A stretch of DNA of 39,678 nucleotides from a bacterium (lineage in GTDB: Bacteria > Electryoneota > AABM5-125-24 > Hatepunaeales > Hatepunaeaceae). The notes beneath the pieces are model-generated. The model did not search any database, was not told the DNA's origin, and saw only the letters and a list, made by a program, of their open reading frames with translations. Of this stretch, positions 23,972-32,924 are shown piece by piece. Within the stretch, counting starts at the first letter, position 1, and each line of letters starts with the position of its first letter. The position numbers and the translations under genes were made by a program. The stretch covers positions 1 to 39,678 of the forward strand of contig JABMRV010000176.1 of assembly GCA_013202285.1 (NCBI GenBank), given 5' to 3'.

Positions 23972-25444
23972 TTATGATACATCCAACGACATTATGTATT
24001 CATGCATTGCTCGTGAAGCCCTTTTCCCCGCTCCCATCGCCAGGATAACCGTTGCTGCACCGATAACTATATCACCTCCCGCATAAACACCCTTAATGGA
24101 AGTCACACAGGTATCATCATCGGCGAGGATATTACCCCACTTGTTAGTCTTGAGATCCGGCGTGGCTTTTACCAACAGAGGATTGGCGCCGTTACCGATT
24201 GATACGACCACCGTATCAACCTCTAATACCCACTCGGATCCTTCAATAGGTACAGGTCGGCGACGACCCGAAGAGTCCGGTTCGCCAAGCTCCATCTTGA
24301 GAACCGTCATGCTCTTTACCCAGCCGTTGCCATCGTCGTTGATCGCGACAGGATTATTAAGGAGTCGGAAGATAATACCCTCTTCCTCTGCATGTTCTAT
24401 CTCTTCATCACGAGCCGGCATTTCCTTTCGGCTGCGGCGATAGACAACTGTAACCTCTTCAGCGTCCAGTCGCAATGCAGTTCGAGCGGCGTCCATCGCC
24501 ACGTTACCACCACCGATTACTGCTACTTTCTTGCCGCGGATAATCGGTGTATCGTAGTTGGGAAAGTCGTACGCTTTCATCAGATTGGCGCGGGTAAGAT
24601 ATTCATTGGCAGAATAAACACCATTCAGGTTCTCACCGGGAATATTCATAAAATATGGCAATCCGGCTCCGACACCGATGAAGATCGCATGAAAACCCTC
24701 TTCATTGAACAGTTCATCTATGGTTAAGTATTTACCGATGAGGGCATTATAGACGATCTTAACACCGAGCATTTTCACATAGTCAACCTCCGCCATAACG
24801 ATGTCCTTTGACAAACGGAACTCTGGAATACCATAGATCAGCACGCCACCCGGCTTGTGCAGAGCCTCATAGATGGTTATATCATGCCCAAGCTTAGCCA
24901 ACTCACCAGCGACTGTCAATCCGGCGGGTCCTGCACCGACTATTGCCACCTTTCTACCCGTCGGAGGCGCGATCTCAGGAACGCTGATCTCCATGTTCTC
25001 CCGTTCCCAGTCAGCGGCAAACCGTTCGAGCCTGCCGATGGCAACCGGTTCTCCCTTTATTCCGATGACACAGACAATCTCACATTGCTCTTCCTGCGGA
25101 CAAACACGACCGCATATCGCAGGCAGTGCATTTTCATCCTTTAGAATCTTTATCGACTCGGCAAACTTATTATCTCTGATCGCCTTGATGAAAGCCGGAA
25201 TATCGATCTCAACCGGACAGCCATCAATACACACCGCCTTTTTACACATAATACACCTGGATGCCTCAATCATCGCCGTCTCAGGTGAAAATCCATACGG
25301 TACTTCATTGAAGTTATGAATGCGCTTCAGTGGATCCTGTTCAGGCATAGGCTGACGGGGGATCTTGGGCTTCTTCGGTTTGAGCGCCTTTCCTGCAGGT
25401 TTTCCCGGCTTGGCTTCTATTTTCTTTTTTATCTCTTCAGACAT
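23972..25444 (-). CDS. nfnB: NADPH-side subunit of Nfn transhydrogenase (GltD-like)
   Basis: From ATG 25444 the protein has 490 residues. After a Lys/Pro-rich lead, two [4Fe-4S] motifs appear: CIMCKKAVCIDGCP and CGRVCPQEEQCEIVC. A GltD-type flavin domain follows with GAGPAGL (FAD), then GGGNVAMD and YRRSRKEMPAR (NADPH site), and a final GGDIVIGAATVILAMGAG FAD motif. It is encoded directly behind nfnA with an 8-nt overlap, as in the NADH-dependent ferredoxin:NADP oxidoreductase NfnAB, which bifurcates electrons between NADH, NADPH and ferredoxin. Because nfnA is adjacent, a glutamate synthase small subunit is less likely. Confidence 0.9.
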   Translation of the reverse strand: MSEEIKKKIEAKPGKPAGKALKPKKPKIPRQPMPEQDPLKRIHNFNEVPYGFSPETAMIEASRCIMCKKAVCIDGCPVEIDIPAFIKAIRDNKFAESIKILKDENALPAICGRVCPQEEQCEIVCVIGIKGEPVAIGRLERFAADWERENMEISVPEIAPPTGRKVAIVGAGPAGLTVAGELAKLGHDITIYEALHKPGGVLIYGIPEFRLSKDIVMAEVDYVKMLGVKIVYNALIGKYLTIDELFNEEGFHAIFIGVGAGLPYFMNIPGENLNGVYSANEYLTRANLMKAYDFPNYDTPIIRGKKVAVIGGGNVAMDAARTALRLDAEEVTVVYRRSRKEMPARDEEIEHAEEEGIIFRLLNNPVAINDDGNGWVKSMTVLKMELGEPDSSGRRRPVPIEGSEWVLEVDTVVVSIGNGANPLLVKATPDLKTNKWGNILADDDTCVTSIKGVYAGGDIVIGAATVILAMGAGKRASRAMHEYIMSLDVS

Positions 25445-26300
25445 TAATTTTTCCCTTCTCAGCGAGCTTATCAAGTCTGCATTTATGGTAAAGGTCCAAC
25501 GATTCCTTCTCCTGTTTGATGTATGCTCCCTGGCGCAGTATCAGCTCTTCATAGTTAACCAGATGTCCGTCGAATTCAGGTCCATCCACGCATACAAAAC
25601 GAGTATCATCTCCAACTGTAACTCTGCAACCGCCGCACATGCCGGTTCCATCGACCATTACAGAGTTCAGGCTGACCACGGTCTTCAGATCGTATTCACG
25701 GGTAAGATTGCTGACAGCTCTCATCATCACCACCGGACCGATTGCGACGCACAGTGCGATATCCCTTCCTCTATCAAGCAGTTCCTTAAGAGCGTCGGTT
25801 ACAAATCCGTGAATGCCATAGCTACCATCATCCGTTGTGACGATCAATTCATCGGATACCGACGACATCTCATCCTCCATTATCAAAAGGTCTTTATCGC
25901 GAGCGCCGATGATGGAGATGACTTCGTTGCCAGCTTTCTTCATCGCAACGGCGATGGGATATACCGGAGCCACTCCGATACCGCCGCCGATACAGACGAC
26001 TTTGCCAAAGTTTTCTACATGCGTCGGTTTGCCGAGCGGACCGACAATATCGAGAATCTCGTCGCCTACTTCGAGATCGCCCAAGGCGTAGGTTGTCTTG
26101 CCTACTTCCTGAAAAATCAGCCTGATGGTTCCTTCTACCGGATCTGAATCCACAATGGTCAGCGGTATCCTTTCGCCGTATTCGTTAATGCGCAGGATGA
26201 TAAACTGACCTGCTTTCCGTTTGCGGGCTATATGCGGAGAACTTACCGTGATATCCTTGACGCCCTCCGACAAAATATGTTTCTCAAGTATCTCGTTCAT
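25437..26300 (-). CDS. nfnA: NADH-side subunit of Nfn transhydrogenase (FNR-like)
   Basis: The start MNEILEKHIL at 26300 is preferred; GTA and ATG codons just before it overlap the methyltransferase stop. The 287-residue ferredoxin-NADP-reductase fold shows an FAD-binding RIPLTIVDSD, the nucleotide motif GGGIGVAPVYPIA, and a C-terminal [2Fe-2S] site: Asp in VMVDGTG, then Cys in MCGGC and FVCVDGPEFDG. That Asp-plus-three-Cys set is what is known for NfnA. The pair NfnAB should balance NADH, NADPH and ferredoxin pools in anaerobic or microaerobic metabolism. The NADP-type isocitrate-dehydrogenase-like enzyme elsewhere in the window would be a consumer or producer of the same pool. Confidence 0.9.
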   Translation of the reverse strand: MNEILEKHILSEGVKDITVSSPHIARKRKAGQFIILRINEYGERIPLTIVDSDPVEGTIRLIFQEVGKTTYALGDLEVGDEILDIVGPLGKPTHVENFGKVVCIGGGIGVAPVYPIAVAMKKAGNEVISIIGARDKDLLIMEDEMSSVSDELIVTTDDGSYGIHGFVTDALKELLDRGRDIALCVAIGPVVMMRAVSNLTREYDLKTVVSLNSVMVDGTGMCGGCRVTVGDDTRFVCVDGPEFDGHLVNYEELILRQGAYIKQEKESLDLYHKCRLDKLAEKGKINV

Positions 26301-27912
26301 TACCATCCTTTATATCTATGGATATTTGATTATCCTTGCCTTTTTCACGCTGTGCATTGGCAAATGGTGTTTTACCCCAGGGTAGGTTAGGTCGTTTCCC
26401 GTCAAACATCTCTTCGATTGTCAGTATTTGAATTCTTGGGAATTTGCGTCCCCAAAACTCACTTTCATAGAATCCTGCTGCAACAGCTTCGGTTATCATA
26501 GACTTTGTCGGAGGAGTAAGCGTTAAGAATATTCCTACTGGTTCGTTCTCTCTGTCAAGAACACCAACCAGATCGCGTATATCCCTGACACTCACATTCT
26601 CGCCTCCTTTAACCGAGACGATAGCTCGCTTATAATCCTCGGTGGGTCCGGCGAAGTATGGTATCACCCCGTCTATTCCCCGGTCTGCACCTTTCTTTTT
26701 ACCTGCAACCGGTTGTGCATTTATTCGTGTGAGTCCCCACCACTGGAATTGCCATTTATCCCTGCGTGCAAGATCCCGCGCACTGGCGAGGTCTATCGGT
26801 GCGCCAATAGTCTCAATTTCAATACCTGCAAACGCATCCTGCATACGACGTTCAATCAGATTGATGGCAAGATATGTTATGTCTATACCAATCCAACGTC
26901 GTTCGAGTTTCTGCGCTGCATGAACTGCAGTACCACAGCCACAAAAAGGATCAAGTATAACATCACCAGGATTGGATGAAGCGCTTATTATACGATTCAG
27001 TAATTCAAGCGGCTTTTGTGTCTGAAATCCAAGTCTCTCTTTCGCCTGCGAATTAATTGGAGATATATCAGTCCATAGCGATTGTAACACGGAACCTTTC
27101 GCTTCATCAAGATAGCGTTTAAGTCTAATCCCGCCTCTTTTGGTGTAATGGAGTCGATTTTCTCCATCTAATTTTTTCATAGTAACAAGAGGAACTCTCC
27201 AGAGCGACCTCACGCCTTTAAAAGTGTATTCATACCCTCCACCCGTTAATCCTTTCGCTGTGAGATTATCATCCATCCATATCCTTCCGTCTTTGTCTTC
27301 ATATCTAAAGCGCTTCAGGTATTTCGGACTGTATTCTGAGAATATTTTGTTCCAGGTATAATTCGAACTCTTTGTATAGAACCATATTATATCGATATTT
27401 GAGCCATATTTAATGGGATCGCTGTGAGCCGTAGTTCGCTTCCAGACTATCTCATTTTTGAAATTCGTCGGCCCAAAAACCGAATCGAGTATAACTCGCA
27501 AATAGGAACCTGCCGTAGGATCACAGTGCAGATAAATCGATCCGGTTGATTTTAAGACCCTGTGCAACTCTACTAACCGTACAGCCATCATTACGAGATA
27601 CGCCGTCATATCGTTATGTCCAAAACCATCCACCATCGCTCCCAGCAGTTTAGCGACATCCTGTCGAGAACCTCGCATAACATCATCATAAGCCCGCATT
27701 GTAGAGTCACCCCAATGCCACGAATCCTCAAAAGCCTCAATCTGCGCCTCACTGGCTGCCCCGGATGATTCACGAAAGAGAACATTATAGGATCGTTTAG
27801 AGTTAAAGGGTGGGTCGAGATAAATCAGGTCAATCGACTCGTCGGGGATGTGCTCGCATAAAATATCGAGGTTGTCCCCATAGTACAGAATGTTCGTTTT
27901 GATTTCTGGCAT
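26284..27912 (-). CDS. DNA methyltransferase with C-terminal Mrr-like nuclease domain
   Basis: From ATG 27912 (GAGGATAAA upstream) the protein has 542 residues. The methyltransferase domain has catalytic DPPF (33-36) before the SAM motif DPFCGCGT (321-328), the beta-class order of N6-adenine/N4-cytosine enzymes. From about 385 a second domain holds WQFQWWGLTRINAQP, then GADRGIDGVIPYF (Asp410, Asp414) and AIVSVKGG (Lys435), the pattern of an Mrr-like PD-(D/E)xK nuclease with Ser at the acidic position. It thus looks like a one-gene modification-restriction protein, though nuclease activity is inferred. No separate restriction or Res gene is present. A start at 27990 is rejected because its first codons lie in a palindromic repeat. 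It lies between valS and nfnA and overlaps nfnA by 17 nt. Confidence 0.85.
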   Translation of the reverse strand: MPEIKTNILYYGDNLDILCEHIPDESIDLIYLDPPFNSKRSYNVLFRESSGAASEAQIEAFEDSWHWGDSTMRAYDDVMRGSRQDVAKLLGAMVDGFGHNDMTAYLVMMAVRLVELHRVLKSTGSIYLHCDPTAGSYLRVILDSVFGPTNFKNEIVWKRTTAHSDPIKYGSNIDIIWFYTKSSNYTWNKIFSEYSPKYLKRFRYEDKDGRIWMDDNLTAKGLTGGGYEYTFKGVRSLWRVPLVTMKKLDGENRLHYTKRGGIRLKRYLDEAKGSVLQSLWTDISPINSQAKERLGFQTQKPLELLNRIISASSNPGDVILDPFCGCGTAVHAAQKLERRWIGIDITYLAINLIERRMQDAFAGIEIETIGAPIDLASARDLARRDKWQFQWWGLTRINAQPVAGKKKGADRGIDGVIPYFAGPTEDYKRAIVSVKGGENVSVRDIRDLVGVLDRENEPVGIFLTLTPPTKSMITEAVAAGFYESEFWGRKFPRIQILTIEEMFDGKRPNLPWGKTPFANAQREKGKDNQISIDIKDGNERDT

Positions 27913-27966
27913 TTTATCCTCAATTAACCTGGTTTCCAGCTTATGACGAAATGACATACTGAAAGT

Positions 27967-27986
27967 AACAGACAGAAATGTCTGTT
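27967..27986. repeat. Hairpin AACAGACA-GAAA-TGTCTGTT
   Basis: A perfect 8-bp stem with a GAAA tetraloop between the valS stop and the methyltransferase gene. In the minus-strand frame its bases encode the peptide EQTFLSVT, a typical spurious N-terminal extension caused by such repeats. Confidence 0.85.
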
Positions 27987-28000
27987 CCACTTACTTCCTG

Positions 28001-30745
28001 TTAATTCAACAGTTCCCGATTATTTACAACTATCACCAATTGATCCCGACAACTCGCCAGCTTCTCTCTCTCGTGAGTGATAACATCTTCCGGCGCTTTA
28101 TTGATGAATTTGTCATTTGACAGTTTGGCTTCTGCGCCCCTGATCACTCCCTGCAACCGCGCAATATCCTTATCCAGTCGCTTTCGCTCAACATCGATGT
28201 CGATTAAACCGGCAAGCGGTACATAGACCTCCGCCTCATCGACAACTGCGGCTGCCGATTGAGGTGGAGGAATGCCGTCAAATGTTATATCCGACAATGT
28301 TGCCAGCCGTTTAACAAGCTCAATATTTACTTTAACTAATTCACGTTTTTCGTTGCTGCACCCAGCTATAACAACTTTCGCTCTCTTGCTTGGTGGCACC
28401 GTCATCTCAGCGCGAATATTGCGAACCGAGCCGATCAGCCGTTGGAGAAACCCGAATTCTTTCTCAGACTTGCTGTCATGCCTGAAGTCCTCTATTTGCG
28501 GATAAGGTTGGGTCATTATACTGACGCCGTTCCCCCCTCCTTTTATTTTTCCACTGGAAACCGTGGGGGAAGTTTCTGTTGCATTTCGTATCCCCTGCCA
28601 CATCTCCTCAGTGATGAAGGGCATTCCGGGGTGGAGCAATCGCAAAGCCGCTTCGAAAACTGCCACTGCTCGCCCTAACGCCTCACACCTTGTCTCCAGC
28701 GGCTTGTCATCCGTTAGACGAACCTTGACCAACTCAAGATACCAGTCGCAGTACTCCTTCCAGATGAAGTCGTAAACCGCCGTCATACAGTCGTTGAGTC
28801 GGTATTTTTCTGCGTTTTCCAGCACCTTCTCTGTGACCGAGTGCAGTCGGCTGACGATCCAGCGGTCGGGCAGTGGAGCATCTTCTAACTCTATCAGAAT
28901 GTCATCGCGAAGCGTGAAACGTTGTGGTGATCTCACATCGCCTTGAGATTGCTTCGCTTCGCTCGCAATGACATCAAGTTTTGACATCAGGAATCGGTAG
29001 CTGTTCCACAGTTTATTGGCAAAGTTACGACCTCCCTCAAAACGGGAAGGAGTCAACCGTATGTCCTGTCCCTCTGATGCCAGTGTGATCAGTGTGAATC
29101 TGACCGCATCAGCCCCGTACTGATCGACCATATCAGTAGGATCGATTCCGTTGCCCAACGACTTCGACATCCATCTGCCCTGCTCATCCCTAATCATACC
29201 GGTTATGTAAACATCACGGTATGGGACATCGTTCATGAATTCCATGCCAGCCATTATCATCCGCGCCACCCAGAAGAAGATGATGTCATAACCGGTCACC
29301 AGTACATCGGTCGGATACCAGAACTTAAGGTCATCGGTCTTCTTAGGCCAACCGAGAGGCGAGAATCCCCACAGCCAGGAACTGAACCAGGTGTCAAGTA
29401 CATCCTCATCTTGTTTAAGCTCGTCGCAACCGCATTTCGGGCATTTATCGGGTGTCTCGGTTCTGACTATTATCTCGTTACATTCCTGACAGTACCAGAC
29501 CGGTATCCTGTGCCCCCACCAGAGCTGCCGGGATATGCACCAGTCGCGTATGTTCTCCATCCATGAGTAATAGACCTTCTCCCATCGTTTTGGATAGAAT
29601 TTTATTTTGCCCTCTCGAACAACCTTAATGGCAGGTTCGGCGAGTGGTTTCATTTTGACGAACCATTGACGCGACAAGTATGGCTCGATGACAGTATGAC
29701 ATCGTTGACAGTGACCGATCGAAGTCACGTGATCTTCGATCTTATCTAACAGTCCACGCTCGCGCATCGCATCGATAACCGCATCACGCGCCTTGAAACG
29801 ATCCATCCCCTGAAACTGCTCACCTGCATTCTCATTCATCACGCCGCCTTCATCCATCACAATCACGGAAGGGAGGTTATGTCTCTGACCCATCTCGAAG
29901 TCGTTTATATCATGTGCAGGCGTTACTTTTACCTGCCCTGTACCGAATTCAGGATCGACGAGTTTATCCCGGATAATGGGGATCTCTCTCTCAATCAGCG
30001 GAAGGATTACCGTTCTGTCCCACAGGTGTTTGAACCGTTCGTCTTTCGGATTGACCGCAACGGCTGTATCGCCCAGCATCGTCTCAGGGCGGGTAGTAGC
30101 GACGGTAACGAACTCATCGCTGTCTTTAATCGGATACCGGAAGTACCATAAATGATGATCATGCTCGACATGGTTAACCTCCTCATCCGATATCGCGGTA
30201 CGACAGCGGGGACACCAGTTGACGATGTAATGACCTCGATATATTAATCCCTTCTCATAGAGATGAACAAAAACGGCTGCAACCGCCTTCGACAGTCCTT
30301 CATCGAGGGTAAACCTCTCACGCGACCAATCGGCTGAATCACCTAACAGCTTTTTCTGTTCAAATATCCGGTTACCGTACTGTTCCTTCCACTCCCAGAC
30401 TCTTTTGACAAATTTCTCTCGACCCATCTCCTGCCGGGTTGTTCCCTCTTCGGCAAGCGTCTTCTCAACGACATTCTGAGTGGCAATGCCGGCGTGATCC
30501 TTACCCGGCTGCCAGTGAGATTCATATCCCTGCATTCTCTTCAGACGGATCAGCATATCCTGCAGGGCATCCTGCAGAGCGTGTCCCATGTGCAGTTCAC
30601 CGGTGATGTTGGGCGGTGGCATCAGGATGCAGTAAGGTTTCTTTCCCGAACCCGGATCGGTACGGAACAGATTATGTTCTTCCCAGTAGCGGTACCATTT
30701 GGCTTCAACCGCCTTTGGATCGTATGTTTTTGATATATCGGTCAT
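28001..30745 (-). CDS. valS: Valyl-tRNA synthetase, with in-frame repeat insertion
   Basis: Charges tRNA-Val. The 914 residues show PPPNITGELHMGHAL (HIGH motif at 52-55), the CP1 editing domain (GTGQVKVTPAHDINDFEMG, TTRPETMLGDTAV), zinc-type Cys pairs (CxxC at about 425-445), the KMSKS motif as WMSKSLGNG (about 526-530, with Trp in place of the first Lys), an anticodon-binding domain from DRWIVSRLH onward, and a C-terminal coiled coil (AGLIDIDVERKRLDKDIARLQG). Residues 592-615 (VIASEAKQ...FTLRDD) are a palindromic repeat inserted in frame at the junction of the catalytic and anticodon domains. The methyltransferase follows downstream and a FlaR-like kinase lies upstream. Confidence 0.96.
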   Translation of the reverse strand: MTDISKTYDPKAVEAKWYRYWEEHNLFRTDPGSGKKPYCILMPPPNITGELHMGHALQDALQDMLIRLKRMQGYESHWQPGKDHAGIATQNVVEKTLAEEGTTRQEMGREKFVKRVWEWKEQYGNRIFEQKKLLGDSADWSRERFTLDEGLSKAVAAVFVHLYEKGLIYRGHYIVNWCPRCRTAISDEEVNHVEHDHHLWYFRYPIKDSDEFVTVATTRPETMLGDTAVAVNPKDERFKHLWDRTVILPLIEREIPIIRDKLVDPEFGTGQVKVTPAHDINDFEMGQRHNLPSVIVMDEGGVMNENAGEQFQGMDRFKARDAVIDAMRERGLLDKIEDHVTSIGHCQRCHTVIEPYLSRQWFVKMKPLAEPAIKVVREGKIKFYPKRWEKVYYSWMENIRDWCISRQLWWGHRIPVWYCQECNEIIVRTETPDKCPKCGCDELKQDEDVLDTWFSSWLWGFSPLGWPKKTDDLKFWYPTDVLVTGYDIIFFWVARMIMAGMEFMNDVPYRDVYITGMIRDEQGRWMSKSLGNGIDPTDMVDQYGADAVRFTLITLASEGQDIRLTPSRFEGGRNFANKLWNSYRFLMSKLDVIASEAKQSQGDVRSPQRFTLRDDILIELEDAPLPDRWIVSRLHSVTEKVLENAEKYRLNDCMTAVYDFIWKEYCDWYLELVKVRLTDDKPLETRCEALGRAVAVFEAALRLLHPGMPFITEEMWQGIRNATETSPTVSSGKIKGGGNGVSIMTQPYPQIEDFRHDSKSEKEFGFLQRLIGSVRNIRAEMTVPPSKRAKVVIAGCSNEKRELVKVNIELVKRLATLSDITFDGIPPPQSAAAVVDEAEVYVPLAGLIDIDVERKRLDKDIARLQGVIRGAEAKLSNDKFINKAPEDVITHEREKLASCRDQLVIVVNNRELLN
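28901..28972. repeat. 72-bp palindromic element inserted in frame in valS
   Basis: On the minus strand it starts GTCATTGCGAGCGAAGC and ends GCTTCGCGATGAC, so its ends are imperfect inverted repeats. It is exactly 24 codons long and adds residues 592-615. Its core (VIASEAKQSQ when translated) is a palindrome known to be dispersed through many bacterial genomes, usually in spacers. Confidence 0.88.
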
Positions 30746-30779
30746 GGATGGTTATCAGTTTTTGATAATCAGTTGTCGG

Positions 30780-31328
30780 TTATTGGTTATCGGTATTGTT
30801 GCTGGAATGGTGTCCGGTTGGCTGGGATAGATCGGTCAGAAACCACCGCACCTCCCGTGACCGGCGAAATGTAAACACCGTCAGCGCATCTCCAAATATA
30901 TGCAGCATCTTCTGAACGTGCAACCTCCCCCTGTTCGGCCAATCCCAAATCCACTTAATAAAATCCAGGTCGATCCGCTCCCGGCAGCCCACGCCCAAGT
31001 CCGATCTGGTCTTCCCATAGTTCCCCACCAACCGTTTCACCATCCTCCACAGAGATACCAACCGTGGGAAATCGAGGAAGATCACCGTATCGGCAGCTTC
31101 CAGCCGGATGTCGAGCGACATCCCGTAGTTACCGTCGATCACCCACGAACTGCGCTGCGTCAGCTCCTCCTGGATCCGCCGCCACTCATCCTCCGGCGTC
31201 GCTACCCACCCGGGTCTCCAGTAGAGCTGGTCAAGGTGGATCACCTCAATCCCGAGTTCAGCGCCGATCCTGCGTGCCAGCGTCGATTTTCCGGAACAAC
31301 TCGGGCCGATAACCGCGATGCGTTTCAT
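30780..31328 (-). CDS. P-loop nucleotide kinase, FlaR/topology-modulation type
   Basis: The 182 residues start with Walker A GPSCSGKST (8-16) and continue with IHLDQLYWRPGW, WVIDGNYG, VIFLDFPRLVSLWRMVKRL and FTFRRSREVRWFL. This is the pattern of the small adenylate-kinase-like proteins annotated as DNA topology modulation protein FlaR. Their biochemical role is not established; kinase activity on a small molecule is likely from the fold. The gene is clearly richer in G and C than its neighbours (runs such as GAGTGGCGGCGGATCCAGGA), suggesting later acquisition. It lies 35 nt upstream of valS and may be read with it. Confidence 0.85.
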   Translation of the reverse strand: MKRIAVIGPSCSGKSTLARRIGAELGIEVIHLDQLYWRPGWVATPEDEWRRIQEELTQRSSWVIDGNYGMSLDIRLEAADTVIFLDFPRLVSLWRMVKRLVGNYGKTRSDLGVGCRERIDLDFIKWIWDWPNRGRLHVQKMLHIFGDALTVFTFRRSREVRWFLTDLSQPTGHHSSNNTDNQ

Positions 31329-31397
31329 AGTAGATGATAGATTCTAACGTGGGAGTTTTAGACTATAATACGATTTTCATACTTGCATGGTAGAGAA

Positions 31398-31428
31398 AAA
31401 CCGACCCGAAGCAGCTCCGGGTCGGTTT
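31398..31428 (-). terminator. Rho-independent terminator of the nuo operon
   Basis: On the minus strand the stem ACCGACCCG / CGGGTCGGT, extended by A-T pairs, is followed by TTTTTCTCT. It lies about 20 nt past the nuoN stop. Orientation, stem strength and the T-run make this the end of the nuo transcript. Confidence 0.88.
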
Positions 31429-31448
31429 GAAAAAGTCCTGTGGTTGTT

Positions 31449-32924
31449 CTAAACAACTCGGCTCTTTATCCATTCCGCCAGGGGCTGCCACCAGATCCCC
31501 AACACCAGCGTAGGCACCACGGTTACAAGAGTAAGCGCTGCTGTCAACTTGCCAAGATTGAATTCCTTACTGACCTGCGGTTCCATTGCAGGTGATGGAT
31601 CATAAAGGAACATATCACGGATAACTCTCACATAGTAGAACAGCGATACCACCGCGTTGGCGATACCGATGATCGCCAATCCCCACATCTCAGCCTTGAC
31701 CACCGCAGCAAAAAGATAGAACTTGCCGATAAATCCGGCTAACGGAGGCAGTCCGGTCAGGCTGAAAAGGAAAACCGCCAACGCCAGTGCAGGCAAGGGA
31801 TTGCTCTTGCCAAGCCCCCTGAAGTAACCTATGGAATCGCCTCCCAGACGACGCTCGACGAGATCCACCACGAGAAAGGCGCCCAAATTCATAAAAAGAT
31901 AGACTACAAGGTAAAGTAAAATTGCCTGCGTTGCAAGGCTGTGCAACTCCGTATTGGGATGGACCAGCACTGCAAATCCCATCAGGATGTAACCTGCATG
32001 GGCGATTGATGAATATGCAAGCAGCCGTTTCAAGCTGTTCTGCCAGATCGCTCCCAGGTTTCCGAAGGTCATGGTCAGGGCTGAGGCGATAGTCAATAAT
32101 CCAACCGCAGATATGCCGAGCGAAGGCTCCATAGTCGCTATCAGTGGAGAAATACGGTATAATGCCGCAAATCCAGCCGCCTTCGGAAGTACCGAGAAGA
32201 AAGCCGTTATCGCCGTCGGAGAGCCTTCATACACGTCCGGGCACCAGAAATGCATCGGCACCATGGCGATCTTGTAACCGATGCCTGCGAGTATCAGTAC
32301 GATACCCACGAGATGAGCATGGCTGTCGATACCGATTAAACCCGCTGCCATAGCTGGTAAACCCGTCTCACCGGTCAGACCGTAGAGAAGCGAGAATCCA
32401 TACAGCATCAGACCTGATGAGAACGCCCCGAACAGAACATATTTAAGCGATGCCTCACCTGATCGAGGATCTTGTCTCTTATAACCAGCAAGCACATACG
32501 ATGGTATTGAAACAAGCTCGAAAGCCACAAACAGCGTTACAAGATCGTTGGATCCGGCGAGGATGAACATCCCCAATACGCTTGACAGAACGAGGATAAA
32601 CGGTTCACCTTCGTTTTTGAAGGTGGAAGCCATGATTCCCAGGGATATCATCGCCCCGATAGCAAAGAACACGCGGAAGAAAACCGTTACGCCATCCTGA
32701 ACGACCGCCCCGAAAAGATAACTGCCAACCTCCTTGTCACCGGTCAGAGCGATTACAATCAACAGCAGAAACAGGATGCTGCCGCTGAATGCCGATACGA
32801 CCCCACGCCTTCGTTTGATAATTAGATCGACGATCAGGAACAGAAGCAGACCACCAGCCAGTAAAAGCTCAGGGATGAAAGGAATAAGCTGACGCGGATC
32901 GAAACTTATGGCAAGGTCACTCAT
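31449..32924 (-). CDS. nuoN: NADH-quinone oxidoreductase subunit N
   Basis: A 491-residue membrane subunit of complex I and one of the three antiporter-like proton-pumping subunits. About fourteen hydrophobic helices are visible. The family segment GYKIAMVPMHFWCPDVYEGSPTAITAFFSVLPKAAGFAALYR carries the conserved Lys on TM7 and the H-W-PDVYEGSPT loop; a second Lys lies in WQNSLKRLLAYSSIAHAGY. The start overlaps the nuoM stop as ATGA. It is the last gene before the terminator, which fits the usual L-M-N order. Confidence 0.96.
   Translation of the reverse strand: MSDLAISFDPRQLIPFIPELLLAGGLLLFLIVDLIIKRRRGVVSAFSGSILFLLLIVIALTGDKEVGSYLFGAVVQDGVTVFFRVFFAIGAMISLGIMASTFKNEGEPFILVLSSVLGMFILAGSNDLVTLFVAFELVSIPSYVLAGYKRQDPRSGEASLKYVLFGAFSSGLMLYGFSLLYGLTGETGLPAMAAGLIGIDSHAHLVGIVLILAGIGYKIAMVPMHFWCPDVYEGSPTAITAFFSVLPKAAGFAALYRISPLIATMEPSLGISAVGLLTIASALTMTFGNLGAIWQNSLKRLLAYSSIAHAGYILMGFAVLVHPNTELHSLATQAILLYLVVYLFMNLGAFLVVDLVERRLGGDSIGYFRGLGKSNPLPALALAVFLFSLTGLPPLAGFIGKFYLFAAVVKAEMWGLAIIGIANAVVSLFYYVRVIRDMFLYDPSPAMEPQVSKEFNLGKLTAALTLVTVVPTLVLGIWWQPLAEWIKSRVV

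Noticed and set aside
25365-26147. A 260-codon open frame antisense to nfnA/nfnB
   Set aside because: It overlaps two well-identified genes and shows no family pattern or ribosome site.
26284-27912. Type III restriction-modification Mod gene
   Set aside because: The methyltransferase motifs would fit, but there is no Res helicase gene and the protein carries its own nuclease-like domain.
27912-27990. Extended methyltransferase start beginning MEQTFLSVT
   Set aside because: The added codons lie in a perfect palindromic repeat, and a proper ribosome site precedes the ATG at 27912.
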